Shown in pieces: positions 5,845-5,905 of a stretch of 5,905 bases of DNA. Each line of letters starts with the position of its first letter. Position 1 is the stretch's first letter. The translations under genes were made by a program, and so were the position numbers. Origin of the DNA: DASPKW01 sp038244055 (lineage in GTDB: Bacteria > Planctomycetota > Phycisphaerae > Tepidisphaerales > Tepidisphaeraceae); assembly GCA_038244055.1 (NCBI GenBank), contig JBBRTW010000451.1, positions 1-5,905 on the forward strand, read 5' to 3'. The notes beneath the pieces are model-generated. The model did not search any database. It worked only from the letters and a program-made list of their open reading frames with translations, and was not told the DNA's origin.

Positions 5845-5905
5845 CTTCCGGGGTGGCGATTCGTAACGTCGGCAACCGCGGCCTCGTTTCATCAATCCGC
5901 CTGGC

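Noticed and set aside
5850..5905. Possible sigma-70 promoter upstream of the porin (TTGATG and TACGAA on the minus strand)
   Set aside because: The two hexamers are 24 nt apart, far from the usual 16-18, and no other acceptable pair is present.

Overview
The window holds two convergent genes from a GC-rich bacterium. I place it tentatively in Planctomycetota, possibly a Phycisphaerae-like lineage. The reasons are the fusion of a Hanks-type kinase-like domain to a SUMF1/formylglycine-enzyme-like domain, the very long Ala/Arg-rich protein, and a BBP2-type outer-membrane porin next to it. Verrucomicrobia and Acidobacteria are alternatives. The lineage is an inference from architecture, not from a search.

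Positions 2-4498 (+) carry the 3' part of one giant gene that is already open at the left edge. 1498 codons are visible. They encode, in order: the C-lobe of a serine/threonine kinase-like domain with degenerate catalytic motifs; a basic stretch and a single membrane segment; a long helical region; a Thr/Pro/Ala-rich linker of about 133 residues; a second helical region; and a C-terminal SUMF1/FGE-like domain. The C-terminal domain is interrupted by an in-frame Gly/Ala/Ser tandem repeat and lacks the catalytic cysteines of true formylglycine-generating enzymes. The layout suggests a membrane-spanning, probably non-catalytic signalling or scaffold protein with a cytoplasmic pseudokinase and an exported binding domain.

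Positions 4499-4583 are a short gap between the converging stop codons. It holds a GC-rich hairpin nested beside an AT-rich inverted repeat, plus five tandem 7-nt CTTCNNN units.

Positions 4584-5834 (-) encode a complete 416-residue outer-membrane beta-barrel protein of the BBP2 porin type, with a signal peptide, a C-terminal Phe and a clear ribosome binding site. About 70 nt of its upstream region are in the window, and I see no convincing promoter there. The two genes are not an operon, and nothing in the sequence ties their functions together. The most unusual element is the doubly degenerate kinase/SUMF1 fusion; I see no CRISPR array, RNA gene, transposon or defence system.
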